This document shows positions 42,998-52,090 of a DNA stretch of 64,000 bases, in pieces (the stretch's first letter is position 1; every line of letters starts with the position of its first letter). The stretch comes from Syntrophobacterales bacterium Delta_02. GTDB taxonomy: Bacteria > Desulfobacterota > Syntrophorhabdia > Syntrophorhabdales > Syntrophorhabdaceae. The notes beneath the pieces were generated by a model. It did no database searches. It was not told the DNA's origin and was given only the letters and a program-made list of their open reading frames with translations. Where the stretch lies: the NCBI GenBank assembly GCA_001603955.1, contig LVAA01000014.1, forward strand, positions 1 to 64,000. The letters run 5' to 3'. A program made the position numbers and the translations under genes.

Positions 42998-43651
42998 TCA
43001 TTCCCTATTCAGTTTTCCAAGTTCGTCCCTTGCTATATTGACGATGAAATCTTGCGCTTTTTCTCCGAAGGAAATGACCTTGTTATATACTGAAGCTGCC
43101 TTTTGGCGGTCTCCGGTTGCGGCAAGAGCCTTCGCGTACCCCAGCATGTACGCAGCCAGTTTGGGATCGTTCAAGGTCTCAGGGTGTTGAACGAAGATCT
43201 CTTCGTATAGCGGGAGGGTCTTCTTCGTATTGCCTGTTTCTTCATAGGCCCTCAGCAGGCGCTGTTTCGCGTTGGGTATATAGCGTGAATCAGGATATCG
43301 TTCGATGAGGTATTCCATAAGCTCTATGATCTTGGGGTAGTCAGGTTTATCTCCTGAAGAAAGATAAAGGTTTGAAAGGCGCCAGAGGGATATTTGCGCC
43401 TTTACCGTATCGGGACATTCCTCTATCACACGGCCGTAAAGGTCTATGAAGGTCTTGAGATCGTATTTATCCGTTTTGACCATGATAGCGAAAAGTTTCC
43501 TGGCCCGCTCTTCCTGTTCCGGCAAGGTCAGCTTGGTGCCTTGCGCCGGAACAGGGTCAGGGAGTTTCTCCCCATAGGAAAGCACACAGGGAGACAAGAA
43601 CAAAGCAAGGAGAATGGCCGGGAACCAAAAGCCTTTTGCGATCATTTTCAT
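42998..43651 (-). CDS. Exported TPR-repeat protein
   Basis: 217 residues from the ATG at 43651, chosen because it gives a signal peptide (hydrophobic WFPAILLALFLSPCVLS) and has a GAGGG site; the frame continues further upstream without one. The mature part has helical repeats of the TPR/YbgF-like kind (IIELMEYLIERYPDS, TLPLYEEIFVQHPET, AASVYNKVISFGEKA). Such periplasmic proteins act as scaffolds in envelope complexes. Partner unknown. Confidence 0.8.
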   Translation of the reverse strand: MKMIAKGFWFPAILLALFLSPCVLSYGEKLPDPVPAQGTKLTLPEQEERARKLFAIMVKTDKYDLKTFIDLYGRVIEECPDTVKAQISLWRLSNLYLSSGDKPDYPKIIELMEYLIERYPDSRYIPNAKQRLLRAYEETGNTKKTLPLYEEIFVQHPETLNDPKLAAYMLGYAKALAATGDRQKAASVYNKVISFGEKAQDFIVNIARDELGKLNRE

Positions 43652-43994
43652 ATACACCCTCGCTAGATCACCCCGCGCTCCGTTGGACGGGGAGGCAGTT
43701 ATGACTGAAGAAAAACAATGCCGGCAATGTGTCTTCTTATGGTTTAGTAAACACATTTCCTGAATTATCGTTATCATACTACCAATACTTTACGCAAGGC
43801 TTGCGTGCAGTTCTTTGGGCAGGACCATGATTGAGAAACCAACTTTAGAAGTGCTACAATGGACGGAGGCAGATCATGGATCTCGAAGGATGATGGCAGA
43901 CGTGGCATGGAGGCGCGGGGAGCGCTGTTTGAGCTGTCGCGATGAAGACCATGCACCGGGTTGGAGCATGCAAGAAGAGAATAGGACGGGTACT
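43652..43994. other. Divergent intergenic region before the AbiV gene
   Basis: Open on the plus strand in the AbiV frame from 43815, but that extension has unusual composition and no ribosome site. Promoters for both flanking genes are expected here; no clear boxes were identified. Confidence 0.4.
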
Positions 43995-44693
43995 ATGCGG
44001 AAGAGGAGAGGGTACGTCCTTACCGTGGAACTCCTGGATGCATATCAAAATGCCGCTCTGGCGAACGCACGAGAACTGCTTGCAGAGGCCCAGTTACTCA
44101 TGTCAGGGAAGCATCATGCGAGGGCCTATGCCCTGGCCCTGGCCTGTATCGAGGAAACCGGGAAAGCCTATCTGGCATTTGATGCCAGGGGCAGAAATCT
44201 CAATGATGATGCTGTTTGCACGAAGGTCAAGGAGAAGTTCGAAGACCATTCCGGCAAAATAGTATCTGCCTTCAGGGCCTGGTCGATGTCTGCCGATGTG
44301 TCCAAGGAAACCCTGAGGATCGCCGTCGGCCTTGTCACTGACATAAGGGATGGACGGGAAAGATCCCTGTACGTCGACGTGAATGAGGACGGGAGATGCT
44401 TGTCGGTTCCTAGTGACATGGTTCGTCCCACAGCCGCCACGGATTGCGTTAAATTGGCGGCGCTTTGTTTGCACCACACGGAATCATACGTAGAAAAGAA
44501 CGTTCCGCCGCAAAGAACCTTGTACCAGGATAAGTTGCTGCACGTAGAGACAAGCACCCTTAAATCGATGGTCGGCAAGACTGATTTCTGGGAGTATTAC
44601 GTTGATCAATGCAATAAGGGAGAAACGGACCTGTACAGGGCGATGGCAACATATCACGATGCTTACTATCAAAGGAAGAAACAGTACGGGTAG
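43995..44693 (+). CDS. AbiV-family abortive infection protein
   Basis: 232 residues from the ATG at 43995. The start could instead be at 43968 or earlier, but homology begins here. The family hallmark is the helical N-terminal block ARELLAEAQLL...ARAYALALACIEETGKAYLAF (residues about 22-60). AbiV of lactococci blocks phage protein synthesis after infection. AbiV-like genes are common in defence islands of many phyla. Here it stands alone, followed 68 bases later by a small gene of unknown function. Confidence 0.8.
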   Translation: MRKRRGYVLTVELLDAYQNAALANARELLAEAQLLMSGKHHARAYALALACIEETGKAYLAFDARGRNLNDDAVCTKVKEKFEDHSGKIVSAFRAWSMSADVSKETLRIAVGLVTDIRDGRERSLYVDVNEDGRCLSVPSDMVRPTAATDCVKLAALCLHHTESYVEKNVPPQRTLYQDKLLHVETSTLKSMVGKTDFWEYYVDQCNKGETDLYRAMATYHDAYYQRKKQYG

Positions 44694-44761
44694 GGGACAT
44701 TCTTAGACAATCAGGAGACGTGGGCCGTTCAGGTGTCATGGATAAAAGAGGGAGTGAGATT

Positions 44762-44956
44762 ATGACGGAAAGTACATTCAAAGCGTCAGATGTTGCAAAA
44801 GGCTTTCACCCGGAAGGTTATCGCATAGACAAGACCGCCTCGCCGCTGGATTTCTATACGAAATGGGAGATCACACCGGAGGGCAAATGGACAAACCCCA
44901 AGCCGGTGAGCTTCGATTCAATGCCACGGGAAGGCTGGTATAAAGAGGAGCATTGA
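44762..44956 (+). CDS. Small hypothetical protein after AbiV
   Basis: 64 residues from the ATG at 44762 with GGGAG upstream. Hydrophilic, with several Trp/Tyr/Pro (WEITPEGKWTNPKPVSF). No known domain. It may form a unit with the AbiV gene just upstream on the same strand, or be independent. Confidence 0.6.
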   Translation: MTESTFKASDVAKGFHPEGYRIDKTASPLDFYTKWEITPEGKWTNPKPVSFDSMPREGWYKEEH

Positions 44957-45089
44957 GATCAAGGCGAAGAAAAGGGGCCGATCGAAACGCCGATGGCCGG
45001 TTGGAGGTTGGCGGAGAAGACCTTCTTGAAGGCCGCTGTGTCTGTACGTCGAGTTTCGCGGCGGAACGCCTGATGTTGCGCCAATGAGC

Positions 45090-45434
45090 TCATCGCGGCT
45101 CCCGATGATGTTGAGGGCACAACTCTGACGACCCGGGAACGAAACCACGGCATACCTTTGTGCGCGTCTCGTAGATCTCGCAGGAAGCGGATGGGCCGTC
45201 CCATTTGAGGTAAACGCAGCTCATCCGGCAGGTTGCGATGTTCGATCCGAACCTGTTCGTGAACCCGTCGCGCGACCACGTCACCCCATTGGCACGCACG
45301 TGGGCAAGGATATCATGGCGCCCCTCTCTCTCCCATCGCTCAATATCCTCGCGAGCGACATAGGCGGCCACGTCTACGTGACAGCAATTGCCACATCGAC
45401 GACAGGTAATATCTCTGTTCTTTGCGCTGTTCAT
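45090..45434 (-). CDS. YkgJ-family cysteine-cluster protein
   Basis: 114 residues. The CxBC cysteine cluster is visible: CRRCGNCC near residue 11-18, then CRMSCVYL near 69-73, C near 85 and the end pattern CRGF...CP. This zinc- or Fe-S-binding small protein family (UPF0153) is widespread, and its biochemical role is not settled. It is monocistronic. Confidence 0.85.
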   Translation of the reverse strand: MNSAKNRDITCRRCGNCCHVDVAAYVAREDIERWEREGRHDILAHVRANGVTWSRDGFTNRFGSNIATCRMSCVYLKWDGPSASCEIYETRTKVCRGFVPGSSELCPQHHREPR

Positions 45435-45552
45435 GATGGGATATCGAGCAGGATCTCGTCCATTGTACTTCAGGAGAGAAGCCGTGTAAAGCCACTATCC
45501 GCTGTTGTATCCGCTGTTGTTTCTACTTGAGTTGTTTTTCTATCCGCACGCC

Positions 45553-45960
45553 TTAAGGGCAGGCTTCCCTTACCTTGCCGGACATGAGTATTTCCCACGC
45601 TGTCAGGATATCTTCGTTCTTCGCGACCCGGGTTTGTATCCGCAAGACCGCTCTTGTTCCTGTTGATTCGGGCGAAAGTCGTATCGTGCCCATGAGGGTC
45701 TTTGCGTTTCCTGCGGCAGGGTTGGTGTACACATCGCAGAGGATATCCCCGTTCTTTTCGGGCGGCCTGCAGTTCAGGGCTCCGATATTGGCGAAGTCGC
45801 AATACCTGAAACCCTGCCGGAGATTTTCGAATGTCCTGGCCACAGGCAGGCTTGTCGTAACGTGCTTCGTGAGGAAGGCGGTATCTTTTGGCTGTCGCTG
45901 GGGGGTGGCACACCCGGCCAGCATGGCGACGACGGTCAGCACCAGTATCGGTAGCTTCAC
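45553..45960 (-). CDS. Probable lipoprotein
   Basis: 135 residues from a GTG start at 45960, which gives a standard lipoprotein signal (VKLPILVLTVVAMLAGC) and a GGGGG run just before it; an ATG at 46029 would give a longer N-terminus that is not signal-like. Lipobox LAGC at residues 14-17. The mature part (TRAVLRIQTRVAKNED) has no identified domain. It lies 126 bp beyond the stop of the sensor kinase on the same strand. Confidence 0.7.
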   Translation of the reverse strand: MKLPILVLTVVAMLAGCATPQRQPKDTAFLTKHVTTSLPVARTFENLRQGFRYCDFANIGALNCRPPEKNGDILCDVYTNPAAGNAKTLMGTIRLSPESTGTRAVLRIQTRVAKNEDILTAWEILMSGKVREACP

Positions 45961-46086
45961 GGTTCCCCCGTTTCTTGAAATCGAGGATCGGTTCTCTTCA
46001 ATTCTGCCCTTGTTCCTTGTGTTTTGCAAGGCGTAATCTGTGGTTTTTGTTACGGGAGACTTGGCAGTCGTACGGTCTCTCCGCGC

Positions 46087-48411
46087 TCAGAGCGGTAGAC
46101 TGAAGTAGAAGGTGGCGCCCTCGCCGGGACTTGCCTCTGCCCATACTTCTCCACCATGTTTTTCGATGATCTGCTTGACGAGGGCGAGACCGATCCCGGT
46201 TCCCTGGAACGATTCCGGACTGTGGAGTCTTTCAAATACCTCAAAGATCCTGCGGGCCTGATCCCCGGGAAACCCGATGCCGTTGTCCTTCACATAGTAT
46301 ACATTCCTTCCTTCTTCGGCCTTTCCGCCGATCTCGATGACAACAGACCCTTTGGGTTTGCTGTACTTGATCGCGTTGTCGATGAGATTGAAGAGGACCT
46401 GCCTGAGCATCTTCACGTCGGCCCGCGCCGGAGGAGGGGCCTTCATTTCCATCCGAAAATCATGATCGGGGAGGATCGTCTTGAAATCAAGCATGATGTC
46501 GTTCACCAGTCTTTCCATATCAGTGGTCGAGTAATTTATCGTTCCTTGTCCCAGACTGAAGAAGGCGAGAAGATCGCTGATGAGCTCGTCCATCCTCTTC
46601 GCACTTTCCTTGATGATCTCGATATAATGCCGTCCCTTGGGGCCCAGGAGGTGGGAGTGTTTTTCCGAAAGGATCCGGGCAAACCCTTCGAGCGTGACAA
46701 GGGGTGTGCGCAGGTCATGGGAGATCGAAAAATTGAGGATCTCCAGTTGCCGGTTCATGGAATCCAGTTCGACGACTCTGCGCCCGAGCTCCCCGTTGAG
46801 TTCCTCGATCTCCTCCTCGTAACGCTTCCGATCGGTAATGTCGAGGGCGATACCGCCGACGTATCTGCGGCCCGCTGCGTCACGAAAGGGGAATTTGAAG
46901 GTCCACCACTGGGTATGGCTACCGTCAGGATTTTCCGTTTCCTCCTCGATCTGGGTGAGCTGGTTGGAGTTGAGGACGCTCTGATCGTTCTTCCAGAATA
47001 GTTCGGCTACATCCTGGGACCAGAGCTCGAAGTCCGTCTTCCCGTACCAGTCGGCGAGCCTCACGCCGAAGTGGTCCTCATAGGCCCGATTGAGGTATAT
47101 GCAGCGGCCCTGGTCGTCTTTGGCCCACGCAATGAAAGGGCTGTTGTCCATGAAGGCGCGGAAACGCTCCTGGGTTTCCCACAGGGCCGTTTCCGCCTGC
47201 TTTCGCGAGGTAATATCGGTGCAGGCGCCAACCATTCTGAACGCGTTCCCCTCCTCATCGAGCATGGCGACACCGCGGTCTGTCCAGTAGCGGGTGCTTC
47301 CGTCCTTATGTATCACGCGATATTCTTCCTCGTAGGGAGCCTGCGCGCTCAAATGGTGCCCTAACGCCGACATTACCCGGTCGTGGTCTTCCGGATGGAT
47401 CACCTTTTCCCAGGCCTCGATGGTCCTGGGAAATTCCCCGGTATCGTAGCCGATCATCGCATCTACGTCACCGAACCATTCGAGACTGCCTTCGGCGATA
47501 TTCCAATCCCAGACGGCGTCCGTAGTGGAGAGTGAGGCTATAAAGAATCGTTCCTCGCTTTCCCTCAGCGCCTGTTCCGCCTCTTTCCGCGGAGTGATGT
47601 CGGCGATGAACCCTTCAATATTGGGCGACTCTTTCCCGGAATGGGATAGCCGGGCATTTATGACGGCCCAGAAAACGGTTCCGTCCCTCCGTTTCAAAGG
47701 GCATTCATAGTTGTTGAGGCACCCCTTTTCCAGCAAGAGGCCTACGACTTTGTTCCTGTCCTCCGGATCGGCGTACAACTGGTTTGCCAGATCGGTCATG
47801 TTGCTGACGGCTTCTTGCGGCGATCCGTAACCGAGCATTTGGGCGAATGCAAGATTAGCATCGATCAACGAGCCGTCAAGGCTTGTGTGGTATGCACCTT
47901 CAACGGCGTTGTCGAAGAGACTGCGGAACTTTTCCTCGCTCTCCCTGAGACCCTCTTCGACCCTTTTCCTTTCCGTGATGTCCCCGACCGAGATCACGGC
48001 GGCGGGTCGCCCTCCTATCATTGTGGACGCTCCTGACAGGTCCATCCATTTTTCAGTGCCATCTTTCGTAATGATCTTGAATTCATAGCGGCTCGTCGTT
48101 TCCTGGCCTTGCTGACGTTTCCGCCCGCGTTCCGTCACCAACTCCCTGTGATCAGGGTGAACGATGTCCCAGAAATTCATCATGAGGAGTTCATCGGCGG
48201 AATAGCCGGTGATAGCCTCGGCAGCTTTGTTGACGAAGATCCAGCGGTTGTCCTGGAACAGCATTATCGCGACGGGTGTTGAATCGGCGAGGGCCCGGAA
48301 CCTCTCCTCGCTCTCTTGCAGGGCGTCACGAACCTTGCTTGTCTCGTCGATCACTCTTTCAAGCGCCCGGATTCTCTGTTCCAGGTCCTTGTATGAAGGT
48401 TTCTTACTCAT
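46087..48411 (-). CDS. Multi-PAS sensor histidine kinase
   Basis: 774 residues without a membrane segment, thus cytosolic. It has a short coiled coil, then four PAS/PAC units (about 35-150, 160-280, 290-415, 425-545), each ending in DITxRK-like PAC motifs. HisKA with the phosphorylated His565 in SISHDLRTP, followed by the HATPase: N-box [12 protein letters not shown] near 680, G1 DNGIGF near 715, G2 [10 protein letters not shown] near 743. It has no receiver domain and no adjacent response regulator, so its partner lies elsewhere. The PAS units may sense redox state or ligands. Confidence 0.92.
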   Translation of the reverse strand: MSKKPSYKDLEQRIRALERVIDETSKVRDALQESEERFRALADSTPVAIMLFQDNRWIFVNKAAEAITGYSADELLMMNFWDIVHPDHRELVTERGRKRQQGQETTSRYEFKIITKDGTEKWMDLSGASTMIGGRPAAVISVGDITERKRVEEGLRESEEKFRSLFDNAVEGAYHTSLDGSLIDANLAFAQMLGYGSPQEAVSNMTDLANQLYADPEDRNKVVGLLLEKGCLNNYECPLKRRDGTVFWAVINARLSHSGKESPNIEGFIADITPRKEAEQALRESEERFFIASLSTTDAVWDWNIAEGSLEWFGDVDAMIGYDTGEFPRTIEAWEKVIHPEDHDRVMSALGHHLSAQAPYEEEYRVIHKDGSTRYWTDRGVAMLDEEGNAFRMVGACTDITSRKQAETALWETQERFRAFMDNSPFIAWAKDDQGRCIYLNRAYEDHFGVRLADWYGKTDFELWSQDVAELFWKNDQSVLNSNQLTQIEEETENPDGSHTQWWTFKFPFRDAAGRRYVGGIALDITDRKRYEEEIEELNGELGRRVVELDSMNRQLEILNFSISHDLRTPLVTLEGFARILSEKHSHLLGPKGRHYIEIIKESAKRMDELISDLLAFFSLGQGTINYSTTDMERLVNDIMLDFKTILPDHDFRMEMKAPPPARADVKMLRQVLFNLIDNAIKYSKPKGSVVIEIGGKAEEGRNVYYVKDNGIGFPGDQARRIFEVFERLHSPESFQGTGIGLALVKQIIEKHGGEVWAEASPGEGATFYFSLPL

Positions 48412-48819
48412 GGGCGAGAGGTTCTTGTCCGTTCAGGCTATGGAGTCTTGCCGGGGGGAGAAATTGAAACGGATCAACTCGCCATGTCTCCCTGAAGGTC
48501 ATCGCAGTGACCGCGAACCGGGCGGGATGCCTTACTAAATCTAATTATAGCAGGCTTTACAGAATATGCGACACTTCGAGCCGCCCGGGTATACCAGGAC
48601 CCGGAAACGAGACCCCCACTGGAGCGGGAGCACCCCGGGCGGACCCGCATGCTCCATAGTTCCACCGGATGGTGTTTGAGTCGATCGCCTCCGTGCCGGC
48701 TTTTGCCATCGGCAGTTTTCTATTGCGCTGGAACGGGGATTTGATTAAGAATAGGGAAATAGCGCAGATCATGGAACGCATGTGTCCACACAGCTCGACA
48801 GGAGCAAGAGAGGCAGAAG
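48412..48819. other. Intergenic stretch, no gene seen
   Basis: Divergent region between the kinase and a small plus-strand gene. Short frames only, no convincing signals. Confidence 0.45.
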
Positions 48820-49116
48820 ATGGGTAAGGCCGATAATACCACGTATCATTTTGAGGGAGAGGTACTTCTCGTGTACCTGATGAACGCCTCCGAGGGTTTC
48901 ACGGGGGGCATCGCGATCAAGAAGCCACGGATACGAGAACTGTTTGGTCGAAGTTTCATTGTAGGCGAGGTGCCTGCCGACATCAATGACTGGGCTTCGG
49001 GGCTGAAGACGGCCGTTGCCGTCGATCAGGTCGTCCATTTCCTCGAATTCCCTGACGAAAAGGAGTATTTCCAGAGGATCTCCTCGATAAGCTGTTCGGG
49101 CGGGCTTGTATCCTGA
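48820..49116 (+). CDS. Hypothetical protein, 98 residues
   Basis: Begins MGKADNTTYHFEGEVLLVYLMNASEGFTGG and contains DINDWASGLKTAVAVDQVVHFLEF. The fold looks alpha/beta and soluble. An AGAGG-containing site lies before the ATG. It has no recognised family and no operon partner. Confidence 0.6.
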   Translation: MGKADNTTYHFEGEVLLVYLMNASEGFTGGIAIKKPRIRELFGRSFIVGEVPADINDWASGLKTAVAVDQVVHFLEFPDEKEYFQRISSISCSGGLVS

Positions 49117-49371
49117 CAGGGGACGCGGGAAATCCGCATCATGGAGAAAGACAGGATGGCCGGTCTTCCGTCCGGGCCGGAGAGGGATCACGCCACAAGT
49201 CCCGGTACGTTTTCCCGGTCTCACCATCTGGTCGCCAGAGATCGTTCAAGGCAGTGAAATTTGAAGCACCAGACTGATGGGAAACGACTGCTATCTGACG
49301 GGTATTTTTGCTTGACCGATCTTTCGCTCTCGGATAAGATATCGAAACTATAAGCCAATTCGAAGGTGCGC

Positions 49372-49827
49372 ATGAAACAGAAGTCCCTTGACCATGACGA
49401 AGAGATCCTGACCCAGATCAACGCGCGCATCAGGAGGGGTGTTGTCAACCCCGACGAGGCGGCACTGGATGTCAACAAGATCGTCAAGACGGCAAGCGAT
49501 GCCATCATAGAGGTCAACAAGGAACTGGGCAGCGGTTTCCCGGACAAGGTGTACCAGAACGCGCTGATGCTGGAGTTGAGGAAACAGGGGTTGAGGGGTA
49601 GAAGCCACGTGCCGGTGAAGGTAAAGTACAAAGGAGTCGATGTGGGTGAGTACTTTGCCGATGTCATTGTCGAAGACCTGGTCGTTATCGATATCATGAC
49701 CGTGGAGAAGGTACAGAAACAGCACGAAGTGGACCTTATCGGCATACTCAAGGCGACGAATTACAAGATCGGGCTCATCGTGAACTTCGTCAACCAGAAG
49801 GCAGAGATACGCAGAATAGTCGTATAG
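49372..49827 (+). CDS. GxxExxY-family protein
   Basis: 151 residues from the ATG at 49372 (GAAGG upstream); a GTG start at 49366 is possible. The GxxExxY pattern appears as GSGFPDKVYQNALMLELRKQG near residue 60, with Pro-Asp in place of the Glu pair. The PDDEXK-like core is YFADVIVEDLVVIDIM near 94, where relatives usually read E-L-K after the strand; here it is D-I-M, so the catalytic Glu and Lys positions are altered. The family is related to small nuclease folds with unclear function. An N-terminal extension of 35 residues is also unusual. Confidence 0.8.
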   Translation: MKQKSLDHDEEILTQINARIRRGVVNPDEAALDVNKIVKTASDAIIEVNKELGSGFPDKVYQNALMLELRKQGLRGRSHVPVKVKYKGVDVGEYFADVIVEDLVVIDIMTVEKVQKQHEVDLIGILKATNYKIGLIVNFVNQKAEIRRIVV

Positions 49828-49891
49828 ATGATACTGCCGATCCCTGGGCTCTCCCGGTATACCTCCCGGAAATGACGCGCGGTATTCCCTG

Positions 49892-50293
49892 TCAGTCCCG
49901 GGACCGTACCAGGAACATCTCGAAGGCGTGGAGAAGGCCTCCGAACCTCGTGCGGGCGATACAGAACCCCGAAGCGACGCCGATGGTGTTTGCCGTGATA
50001 TCCGTGTATTCGAACGTCCGGTAGCCGCTCTGGCCCTGAAGGAACTCAAGAAGTATGCCCAGCATGACAAGCCCCGAAGCAATGAAAAGAGCGACAGGCC
50101 GTTCATGGTATATCTGGCCAAACCATAGCATCAGGAACGCGTAGGCGGAGAAATGCACGGCCTTGTCGACCTGGGGAAAAGGCAGGACATCGGTCGGCGG
50201 TGCGGGCGCCAGCGACATGTAAACGACCACGGCGACGTAGACCAGCCCGAGAACGGTCCAGTACGTCGAGAACCTGAGCCTGTCCTCATTCAT
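49892..50293 (-). CDS. VanZ-like membrane protein
   Basis: 133 residues from the ATG at 50293. Four hydrophobic segments, with the VanZ-like signature DKAVHFSAYAFLMLWFG near residue 43 and ELLEFLQGQSGYRTFEYTDITANTIGV-like stretch (split here: GILLEFLQG, then EYTDITANT) near 82-105. VanZ was found in teicoplanin resistance clusters, but most chromosomal copies are of unknown role. Monocistronic. Confidence 0.88.
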   Translation of the reverse strand: MNEDRLRFSTYWTVLGLVYVAVVVYMSLAPAPPTDVLPFPQVDKAVHFSAYAFLMLWFGQIYHERPVALFIASGLVMLGILLEFLQGQSGYRTFEYTDITANTIGVASGFCIARTRFGGLLHAFEMFLVRSRD

Positions 50294-50371
50294 CACGGGC
50301 GATCCCCGAGGTGCGAGACCATGCCGGCGCTCCGAACCTCCGGGATCGGGCTTTAAGGCTGCGTAACTCGA

Positions 50372-50554
50372 TCAGTGCCCGCCTCTCAATGTGCCGTTTT
50401 CATTGGAGATGCTTCTGTAACTGCGGGCGTTGGGCAAAGATGTCCAGTGGGACGTGTTTCTCCTCGTTATGCAGTAGCAGCTGAGCGTGTTGCCCTCCAT
50501 CCTGCAGCAAAAACAGGACCTCTTGTAAGAGCCGACGTTGGGAATGCCGATGCC
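50372..50554 (-). pseudogene. Duplicate of the CVNH protein's C-terminal domain, out of frame
   Basis: The frame 50554-50372 encodes about 60 residues (GIPNVGSYKRSCFCCRMEG..., LSCYC, WTSLPNARSYRSISNENGTL) clearly homologous to the last 60 residues of the gene at 50560-51030. It directly follows that gene's stop but in another frame and has no start codon or ribosome site. It is the relic of a tandem domain duplication, or a third domain cut off by a frameshift. Confidence 0.75.
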
Positions 50555-50559
50555 GGTGC

Positions 50560-51030
50560 TTATTTGCCTTTCAGTTTTCCGTTATCGTTCCAGATGTCTG
50601 AATAGTTGCCGGCATTGCTCAGGGTGGTCCATTTCGACGTGCCTTTCTTTGGTTTACAGTAGCAGCCAAGCGTGGAGCCCACCATTTTGCAGCAGAAGCA
50701 CGATCTCTGATAGGAGCCCACGTTGGGAAGGTTGACGCCCGTGCATTCGAGCGTTCCGTCACAGTTCGAAATATCACCGCCCTGGTTGATGCACCCATTG
50801 CAGTTGTGGTACTGCGTCGTATTCCATTTACCGTTCATCTTCTTGCAGCTTGCGCTGGTTATCCTGTCCGCGCTGGCGTTATAGTTGATGCTCTTGCATG
50901 TCTTCTTGTAGCTGCCGTTGGGCGCGTCCGCGAAGAGGTAATTCGCTCCAAGCATTGAAGCAGCAACAAAGCAGACAGCAACGATCGAGATCTTGAACAC
51001 ACCGCAAAACATCTCCCTCGCTTTTCGCAT
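50560..51030 (-). CDS. Exported CyanoVirin-N homology (CVNH) protein
   Basis: 156 residues from the ATG at 51030 (GGAGG seven bases upstream). Signal peptide ends near LFADA (residue 35). The mature part has two CVNH-like repeats: GSYKKTCKSINYNA...SCKKMNGKWNTTQYHNC...NCDGTLECTG and GSYQRSCFCCKMVGSTLGCYC...WTTLSNAGNYSDIWNDNGKLKG (shown in pieces). Each has the GSY..C start and the N-G-L end of the fold. CVNH domains bind mannose-rich glycans in characterised members. Extra cysteines in the second repeat are unusual. Function here may be a secreted lectin. Confidence 0.8.
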   Translation of the reverse strand: MRKAREMFCGVFKISIVAVCFVAASMLGANYLFADAPNGSYKKTCKSINYNASADRITSASCKKMNGKWNTTQYHNCNGCINQGGDISNCDGTLECTGVNLPNVGSYQRSCFCCKMVGSTLGCYCKPKKGTSKWTTLSNAGNYSDIWNDNGKLKGK

Positions 51031-51280
51031 GACCATGCCTCCATTCTTTTTTTATAAATCTTCGTACGCGAATGCCGGGCATGTCAAGTCTTTTGCTCTC
51101 CGTGGATTTCAAGAGGCTCGCGGTTTTCCTCTTGTCATCCGTTCCATGTTGTCCGAAGTAGAAGAACGTTCAAGTCGATCAAACCGCCCTCATCTCTTTT
51201 CTCTTGCATCTGGGTGTTGATTCGGAGAAAATGAAGCTACAGAATTCATTTAAAGCGGAGAAAGAAGAGGAGGGACCTCA

Positions 51281-51829
51281 ATGAAAAGATTTGTTCTGTT
51301 CCTGATGTGTGCGGTTTTGTCCGGTCTGTGTGCGTGCCAGACCCTCGGGCCCATTGGATCGCCCGCCCCGAGCGCTCCGCCGCCGCAGGCCTACACCTGC
51401 GACAGGAAGGATGTTGTTCCTGTGAGAGCCAGAACGCAGTACAGCGATGACTACGGAACGATGATGACCAGCGACGCCGCTGCGCTGAGCACCCCGGCTA
51501 GGAATTACCGATGGGGCATAAAGAACTCAAAGACCCTGTCCTTGGCCTACTTTACCTTTTATCTCAGACCCGAGGGCAGGTACAGGTATTTCAGGACATC
51601 CATATACATAGACAGGGGCGTGAAGGCTCCCATGACATTCCTTGTAAGGAACAACGACAGGAAGGGAGATGTCCTGAAAAGCGTGACAGTCTACCCGGGC
51701 CAGACGGTGGACGTTGATGTCGAGATCGGGGGAGTCAGGAGACTGAATGTGCGGTCGGAACTCAGGATAAACCACGACAAGGCCGAAAAGATCATCATCG
51801 GCGAACCCGAGTTCTATAACTGCAGATAA
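51281..51829 (+). CDS. Lipoprotein of unknown function
   Basis: 182 residues. Signal with lipobox LCAC (Cys19), then a Pro/Ala-rich linker (SPAPSAPPPQ) and a beta-rich domain (LAYFTFYLRPEGRYRYFRTSIYIDRGVK, given in part) of unrecognised family. A GGAGGG site precedes the ATG. It has no operon partner: the ClC gene starts 261 bases later. Confidence 0.75.
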   Translation: MKRFVLFLMCAVLSGLCACQTLGPIGSPAPSAPPPQAYTCDRKDVVPVRARTQYSDDYGTMMTSDAAALSTPARNYRWGIKNSKTLSLAYFTFYLRPEGRYRYFRTSIYIDRGVKAPMTFLVRNNDRKGDVLKSVTVYPGQTVDVDVEIGGVRRLNVRSELRINHDKAEKIIIGEPEFYNCR

Positions 51830-52090
51830 CGCTGCTTGGTATTGCCGCATCTTTCAGAAATCTCTCTTGAGGCTTCGGAAGCTGCATATCTTTGCGCGAG
51901 GGCGGAACCGATCCACCGGGACGCCTCCTCTACCGGTTATCCAATCGTGTGAACGCGGATCCGTTGCGGCAGGGCGCGGGCGGGGTACCGGGGATCCCGC
52001 CGGATGAGCGGCTTGCGAAGACCCGTTTATGTAGCGACCGGTGTGCCGCGATAATACAATACTGGATCGATACATGAGGAGTGCCTCGGC

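Noticed and set aside
48557-48781. Short minus-strand frame upstream of the kinase
   Set aside because: No start signal and no conserved feature.
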